From the NCBI RefSeq assembly GCF_050281185.1, contig NZ_JBNNWS010000006.1, positions 215,116 to 279,115 on the forward strand: DNA of 64,000 nt, read 5' to 3'. Position 1 is the first letter of the stretch, and every line of letters starts with the position of its first letter. Both the position numbers and the translations under genes were made by a program. This stretch comes from Heyndrickxia sp050281185. GTDB taxonomy: Bacteria; Bacillota; Bacilli; Bacillales; Bacillaceae_C. This document shows positions 61,333-64,000 of this stretch, one piece after another. A model generated the notes under the pieces. It was not told where the DNA came from and made no database searches. It saw only the letters and a program-made list of their open reading frames with translations.

Positions 61333-62079
61333 TTACCTTTGAAAGATTTTCATATCTATATTTTTCATAAATTCGTCTACAGTTTTTATAAATGTATCTA
61401 AATTAGGTTCGAAAATATTATGATCCGAGTCATCGAATACGACTAAGTTTGCTTGGTGCATCTTCTCAATATATAGATTTCCTGCTTCTAATGATAACGC
61501 TGCTTCATTTTTCCCGCCACGAATAATAAGAGCAGGGCATTTAATGGATGATAAATCGTCCCAAAGTAAAACTTGAGAAGACTCATTTTGTATCCCATAT
61601 AATGCTGTGAGATTCATTCTTTGAGATAAAGTTTTTCCCCTCCAAGGCGGCAATGATGAGAAAAATTCAACCCACCCCTGACGAAGTTGTGTATGAACGG
61701 CAGGATAGTCACCTACTATTAGACCTTTTAGTAAGTTATTGTTTCTAATCGCATATCCAAGTGCATAAGAAACGCTTCTAGAGTAGCCGAATAAAATAAA
61801 GTCTTTTAGCTCAAGTTGTTTGACAACTGCATCAATATCGCTAATGTGATCTTCTAATGTATATCCAGTTTCTGGAGTGGCGCTTTTACCGCGCCCTCTA
61901 AGAGTGATAATAATACAGTGTCTAGGGGAGAAATTTTCGATTACAGAAATATAATCTTCTGCTGATTCCGAAAGTCCAGGAATAATTACGAGAGGAGCCT
62001 TTTCCTTTATATTAGCATTTGCTTCTACAAAATGTATGTTAATACCATTATTATCAACCCAACTATCGTTGTAAATCAT
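61333..62079 (-). CDS. Alpha/beta hydrolase
   Basis: 248 residues. APLVIIPGLSESAEDY is the oxyanion-hole region, ITLRGRGKSATP follows, and the nucleophile elbow is FGYSRSVSYALGYA (Ser at about 98, G-x-S-x-S rather than G-x-S-x-G). PALIIRGGKNEAALS and FDDSDHNIFEP give the acid and the His. Substrate unknown. It is the first gene of a two-gene operon with the HTH-AtpD-like protein. An acetamidase stub lies just upstream. Confidence 0.88.
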   Translation of the reverse strand: MIYNDSWVDNNGINIHFVEANANIKEKAPLVIIPGLSESAEDYISVIENFSPRHCIIITLRGRGKSATPETGYTLEDHISDIDAVVKQLELKDFILFGYSRSVSYALGYAIRNNNLLKGLIVGDYPAVHTQLRQGWVEFFSSLPPWRGKTLSQRMNLTALYGIQNESSQVLLWDDLSSIKCPALIIRGGKNEAALSLEAGNLYIEKMHQANLVVFDDSDHNIFEPNLDTFIKTVDEFMKNIDMKIFQR

Positions 62080-62153
62080 TTATTTATTTCCACCTTTAAT
62101 AAAATAGTAGATTATTGATAACCAAAAATTACGTGAAGTGATTTCTATACGGA

Positions 62154-62264
62154 TTATGAAATAACAGTACCTCCAGAATTAATTTCTAAAGCGGGTTCTA
62201 ACTCCTTGCTGAAAAATCCATGAAGTGAGTTTGAATTAGGTTTTAAAAAATGAATGTTAGACAT
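62154..62264 (-). pseudogene. N-terminal stub of an acetamidase/formamidase gene
   Basis: GAGGAG and ATG 62264 start MSNIHFLKPNSNSLHGFFSK, then ELEPALEINSGGTVIS and TAA. The usual FmdA_AmdA opening is H-G-x-F-S-x-x-x-x-P-x-L-x-x-x-S-G-D-T-V, so this is its first 36 residues. The remaining 270 or so residues are absent. It precedes the hydrolase gene by 75 bp, so the deletion may have joined that gene to the amidase promoter. Confidence 0.6.
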
Positions 62265-62518
62265 TTCGTTTCTCCTCACTATAATTTATTTTCAATTTCT
62301 AAAAATTCAGCCACCTAATATTACTTTAAAGAGTAAAACAAATTACTCTGTATGTCAATTTCGTTTTTCTTTGAAAAGTAATATTATTTACTCTAAAATG
62401 AAAAAGCTGTTGTTTTACAGCCCCTTTTTCGATTCGTTTATTTAGTTATAGGTAGATCAGTGGATATGAAGGAAATTTGGATTAATTGTGGAATAAGAAA
62501 CATTGGGAGGGGATATGT

Positions 62519-62926
62519 ATGATTACGAAAGATAATGATGGGAAAGTGTTGGGGATCGCATATAATGTAATTCCAGTGGCGGATTTAGAGAAATCAGCCA
62601 ATTGGTTTGTTGAACATCTGGATTTTAATATTAGACATAAAACAGAAGAATCATTAAGTTTATTTATCGGAAACAGGCCCATTCTTTACTTAATTAAAAG
62701 CGAACATCAATCAAGAGCAGTATTCGAAGTAGGAGGCAGAAAAAAATGGATAACTACTTTTTTTACAAATGATATCAAAAGCCTTCATGAAAAGCTGAAG
62801 TCAAAGCAATTAATAGTTGGTGATATAAGTTACGAAAGCGAGAATGGTAACTTTTTTACGTTAGAAGATATTGATGGGAATCTATATGATATATGGGAGA
62901 ATCATGATTGTGAATTGAATTTTTAA
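62519..62926 (+). CDS. VOC family protein (glyoxalase/bleomycin-resistance fold)
   Basis: 135 residues from ATG 62519 (GGGAGGGG upstream; the frame opens at 62486). IAYNVIPVADLEKSANWFVE, LDFNIRHKTEESLSLFIGNR and FFTLEDIDGNLYDIWE show the paired beta-alpha-beta-beta-beta units and the terminal D-x-x-G-N motif of VOC proteins. Possible metal-dependent isomerase, dioxygenase or drug-binding protein; substrate unknown. Single gene. Confidence 0.88.
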   Translation: MITKDNDGKVLGIAYNVIPVADLEKSANWFVEHLDFNIRHKTEESLSLFIGNRPILYLIKSEHQSRAVFEVGGRKKWITTFFTNDIKSLHEKLKSKQLIVGDISYESENGNFFTLEDIDGNLYDIWENHDCELNF

Positions 62927-62980
62927 AAGCTGCTGATTTGGTGGCTTTTTCTTATTGAGTAGGGAAATTATAAACATAAA

Positions 62981-63090
62981 GAGCATGCACCAAATAGAGG
63001 GGCACGCAAAAGAAGAGAAAGGGCACAAACCAAAGTGAGGGTCACAAAAAATAAGAAAAGAGGCACACAAAATCGGGAAGAGGTCACGTA
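62981..63090 (+). repeat. Short degenerate tandem repeat, period about 20-21 bp
   Basis: GGGGCACGCAAAA, GGGCACAAACCAA, GGGTCACAAAAA, GAGGCACACAAAA and GAGGTCACGTAAA follow one another with cores at about 63001, 63022, 63041, 63062 and 63083, joined by purine-rich spacers. A weaker unit (GCATGCACCAAA) precedes them. No gene overlaps this stretch; 62927-63364 is otherwise empty. Confidence 0.7.
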
Positions 63091-63364
63091 AATCTTGGGA
63101 TATCAGGTAAAGGTGCTGCAGACCAGTATATTAAAGTCTATGCTACATTTAAAAAAGTAGAATTTCTTGTTTAAAAGTCTGAGAAATTGGAAATTAGATA
63201 TCTTACTAAAGTACCTAAGCTGAAGATTATATTTTCTATTAGCTGATCACTTATTATGATTCTTAATTGACTTTTGACTATAAATTTAACTTCGAAGCGA
63301 TGTAGAATTAAAAGACAAGGTTACAATAAGATGAGGAATACTTTATAGTGGGAGGAATAAAAAA

Positions 63365-63664
63365 ATGAAAGAAATACACGATCACATTATCTCATCTATT
63401 TCCTACTTTCGTATCAAACGAATAATTATGTCAAATCAACAAAAATATATTAAAACAGAACATCGTATAAATTTATATAAAAACAAAATTTTAACATCAA
63501 GTAATCAATTTAATCTAAACCATGTATTTGATATTTCTTACAGATCATTTTCTGGGAAAGCTGGTTTATTATACTTACATACTAATCAAGGAGTCTTCAC
63601 TTATGAGGTGAATTCTGATCCATACTATTTCATAAATGAGTATAAACAAATCAAATGTTTATAA
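63365..63664 (+). CDS. Hypothetical protein with possible PH-like fold
   Basis: 99 residues, GGGAGGAAT before the ATG. The second half (LNHVFDISYRSFSGKAGLLY, LHTNQGVFTYEVNSDP, YFINEYKQIK) has the strand-rich pattern and terminal helix of bacterial PH-like domains. No membrane segment or enzyme motif. I do not recognise a named family with certainty. Single gene before the IS element. Confidence 0.65.
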   Translation: MKEIHDHIISSISYFRIKRIIMSNQQKYIKTEHRINLYKNKILTSSNQFNLNHVFDISYRSFSGKAGLLYLHTNQGVFTYEVNSDPYYFINEYKQIKCL

Positions 63665-63811
63665 AAGAAGGTACTTGATACAGGTATAAATAGCAATATT
63701 TAAAATATGACTGAACTATAGAAGAAAGAGTCTGCCTCATGAGGTTTGATACCACGCTTTACTTTTGACAAACACTTTCTGTGAGAGAATGAGATGAAAG
63801 TTAAATATTAC

Positions 63812-64000
63812 TTTTCCCGAACGTGAAAGCCCACTACGGTGCGTTAGCACCCCCTTTATTTTTTGTGTGTATTTGTTGCAGTTTATAGATTAAACTAATA
63901 CAATGTGAATATGGACAAATATAGACGAACAAGCACAACAGTATCATTGATTAACTATCATTTCGTTTTCTGTCCTCGATATAGAAGGAAAATATTCCTT
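63812..64000 (+). mobile_element. IS200/IS605-family element, left end (runs off the window)
   Basis: Upstream of the transposase start lies a left-end-like sequence: CCCGAACGTGAAAGCCC, then the small hairpin GGTGC GTTA GCACC (63838-63851), as in IS605-type subterminal hairpins. ATATTAC directly before it could be the target tetra/pentanucleotide. The right end is outside the window, so completeness is unknown. Confidence 0.7.
63911..64000 (+). CDS. tnpA: IS200/IS605-type transposase TnpA, N-terminal part
   Basis: Thirty residues before the window ends: MDKYRRTSTTVSLINYHFVF then CPRYRRKIFL. This is the conserved N-terminus of Y1 (HUH) transposases TnpA of IS200/IS605, single-strand enzymes that recognise end hairpins; the HUH motif and catalytic Tyr are further downstream. 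An upstream hairpin at 63838-63851 agrees. Confidence 0.88.
   Translation, partial: MDKYRRTSTTVSLINYHFVFCPRYRRKIFL

Noticed and set aside
62316..62386. Inverted repeat TAATATTACTTT/AAAGTAATATTA with GAGTAA phrases
   Set aside because: Very AT-rich and distant from a clear promoter; could be chance in this base composition.
62404..62429. Hairpin AGCTGT-TGTTTT-ACAGC with T5
   Set aside because: Short stem and no plus-strand gene that it could terminate; left out of the features.
62981..63090. The 20-21 bp repeats as a CRISPR array
   Set aside because: Units are too short, have no conserved full-length repeat and no unique spacers.

Overview
The window looks like a chromosomal segment of a low-GC, endospore-forming member of the Bacillaceae (Bacillus/Neobacillus-like). 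This is an inference from AT-rich codon use, strong AGGAGG-type ribosome sites, TTG/GTG starts, a YjcZ-type sporulation peptide, a Rap-Phr cassette, a DUF3231 protein and PTS/PRD regulation. No 16S or other marker gene is present, so the species is not fixed.

Layout. (1) 1-14974: one long plus-strand surface-polysaccharide locus. It holds the end of an initiating sugar transferase, four or five glycosyltransferases, an O-acetyltransferase-like enzyme, a Wzy-like polymerase, a Wzx-like flippase, a complete CapE-CapF-CapG set for UDP-N-acetyl-L-fucosamine, and Ugd plus a UDP-glucuronate 4-epimerase. A LytR-CpsA-Psr ligase (16209-17123, minus) follows and may attach the polymer to the wall. (2) 17.2-22.4 kb: GNAT acetyltransferase, MocR-type regulator (with a decayed second fragment nearby), AhpD-like protein, YjcZ peptide, and a secreted YHYH-domain protein with a C-terminal anchor. 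(3) 22.6-26.4 kb: a malX-malY-like PTS/beta-lyase pair with an RpiR regulator. (4) 26.5-29.4 kb: a frameshifted small gene, a CPBP protease, and an Rpn-family PD-(D/E)XK gene with a strong internal start and a tandemly duplicated 3' end. (5) 29.5-34.5 kb: MHS transporter, aldehyde dehydrogenase and DHDPS-family lyase (the two enzymes look compositionally foreign), an IS4-type relic and an XRE-cupin regulator. (6) 34.8-42.5 kb: truncated M24 fragment, MarR regulator, and a five-gene Dpp/Opp-type ABC transporter operon ending in an M24 protein that lacks canonical metal ligands. (7) 42.9-49.7 kb: a seven-gene operon of PRD regulator, PFK-like kinase, UlaB/UlaA-type PTS, small TPR protein, class II aldolase and P-loop kinase. 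(8) 50.1-58.9 kb: GH25 lysozyme, DHFR-like protein, orphan histidine kinase, Rap-Phr, SRPBCC-PDZ/ArsR pair, and TetR/isochorismatase/MFS. (9) 59-64 kb: DUF3231, Tn554-like remnants, an unusual HTH protein fused to a degenerate F1-ATPase beta-like domain next to an alpha/beta hydrolase, an acetamidase stub, a VOC protein, and the left end of an IS200/IS605 element.

A dispersed family of roughly 60-120 bp elements, each built from two GGGAC...GTCCC hairpins, occurs at eight places between 26.3 and 55 kb, nearly always just after a gene's 3' end. It replaced the last codons of one gene and was carried along in one tandem duplication.

The strongest candidates for undescribed biology are the HTH-AtpD-like pseudo-ATPase with its hydrolase partner (60273-62079), the UlaA-PTS/PFK/aldolase operon (42943-49712), the Rpn gene with an intragenic start (28013-29161), and the M24-family protein with a degraded metal site in a peptide-import operon (41360-42541). 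All function statements come from reading motifs by eye; no database search was run.
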